A DNA stretch of 5,849 nt. Source: an uncultured Clostridia bacterium (GTDB lineage: Bacteria > Bacillota > Clostridia > Lachnospirales > Lachnospiraceae). Positions within the stretch are counted from its first letter, which is position 1. Each line of letters opens with the position of its first letter. Below the pieces are notes generated by a model. It was not told the DNA's origin. It did not search any database and worked only from the letters and a program-made list of their open reading frames with translations. This document shows, piece after piece, positions 5,637 to 5,849 of the stretch. The position numbers were made by a program, and so were the translations under genes. Location: positions 1 through 5,849 of the forward strand of contig CAMUFS010000206.1 of the NCBI GenBank assembly GCA_947088195.1, written 5' to 3'.

Positions 5637-5772
5637 TCGGTAATCCAAAATTGTTAGTTTGAAACATATATTGTAATATATATTTAGAAAAGTATCAAAC
5701 CTTTTATCAATGATTTGATTGCTGTTTCCAAAAATAAAAAGTGGAAAAATCCATTCCAGAACAAGCAAAAAA
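5637..5772. other. AT-rich spacer with no gene
   Basis: Nothing here looks coding: there is no ribosome binding site with an ATG and codons are interrupted. It contains an imperfect palindrome, GTTTGAAAC (5657-5665) with GTATCAAAC (5692-5700), with TATATT/AATATA (5667-5680) between them. A weak hairpin, TTTCCA (5725-5730) with TGGAAA (5742-5747), follows. It separates the two oppositely oriented repeat copies. Confidence 0.5.
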
Positions 5773-5849
5773 GCAGCCCAGAGAATTGGCTATGGTTCTA
5801 TGGAACCTATTGAAAAACGTCGGCGCATAATGAGCTTGCGAATTATGCG
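5773..5849 (+). repeat. Structured repeat, copy B (cut by the window edge)
   Basis: Read on the plus strand, GCAG (5773-5776) leads to the 13-bp motif 5776-5788 that is matched at the left window end. A small hairpin GGTTC-TATG-GAACC follows (5794-5807), then the core 5802-5826, which is the perfect inverted match of 5578-5602. Next is the hairpin CGCATAAT (5824-5831) with ATTATGCG (5842-5849), perfect over 8 bp with a 10-nt loop. The order of parts is the same as in copy A. The element may continue beyond the edge. Confidence 0.65.

Noticed and set aside
5574..5768. Minus-strand 64-residue open frame in the right intergenic region
   Set aside because: It starts at TTG without a ribosome binding site, runs through the AT-rich spacer and ends in the repeat core; low-complexity translation.
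5489..5849. CRISPR array or insertion sequence at the right edge
   Set aside because: The repeats are two opposed copies with unlike spacing, not regular direct repeats, and no cas gene or transposase is present.

Overview
The window looks like chromosomal or accessory DNA from a low-GC anaerobic Firmicute, probably Clostridia and most likely a Lachnospiraceae relative. The reasons are the AT-rich intergenic DNA, strong AGGAGG ribosome binding sites, near-consensus TATAAT boxes and the character of the CsoR and CopA proteins. This placement is inferred from style, not from a marker gene.

Left edge (1-217): a 13-bp sequence at the window end recurs inverted at the right end, followed by a 15-bp motif that also recurs inverted near the right end. 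A long hairpin (88-149) comes next, then a sigma-A-type promoter whose -35/-10 spacer is filled by a perfect CsoR-type operator.

Copper operon (218-3117): csoR, a Cu(I)-sensing repressor, is followed 23 bp later by copA, a Cu(I)-exporting P1B-type ATPase. The ATPase carries an N-terminal metal-binding domain and a complete CopZ-like chaperone domain fused at its C-terminus. A well-placed internal ribosome binding site and ATG lie exactly at the start of the chaperone part, so a free CopZ of 69 residues may also be made. In the expected circuit, excess Cu(I) loads CsoR, the operator is released, and exporter and chaperone are made together. A long imperfect hairpin with a T-run (3135-3217) closes the operon.

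Second module (3218-5367): an XRE-type helix-turn-helix protein (+) with a long C-terminal array of about 28-residue repeats faces a class I SAM-dependent methyltransferase (-). The two are convergent and share a bidirectional hairpin terminator. No link between this pair and copper can be read from the sequence.

Right edge (5368-5849): no convincing gene. It holds the methyltransferase promoter region, a large inverted repeat with 24-bp arms, an AT-rich stretch, and two oppositely oriented copies of a structured repeat. These share a perfect 25-bp core followed by a hairpin whose two arms change in a compensatory way. The 13-bp match at base 1 suggests a further copy just beyond the left edge. 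This repeat family is the best candidate for something undescribed in the window. No transposase, integrase, tRNA, rRNA or CRISPR array was seen.
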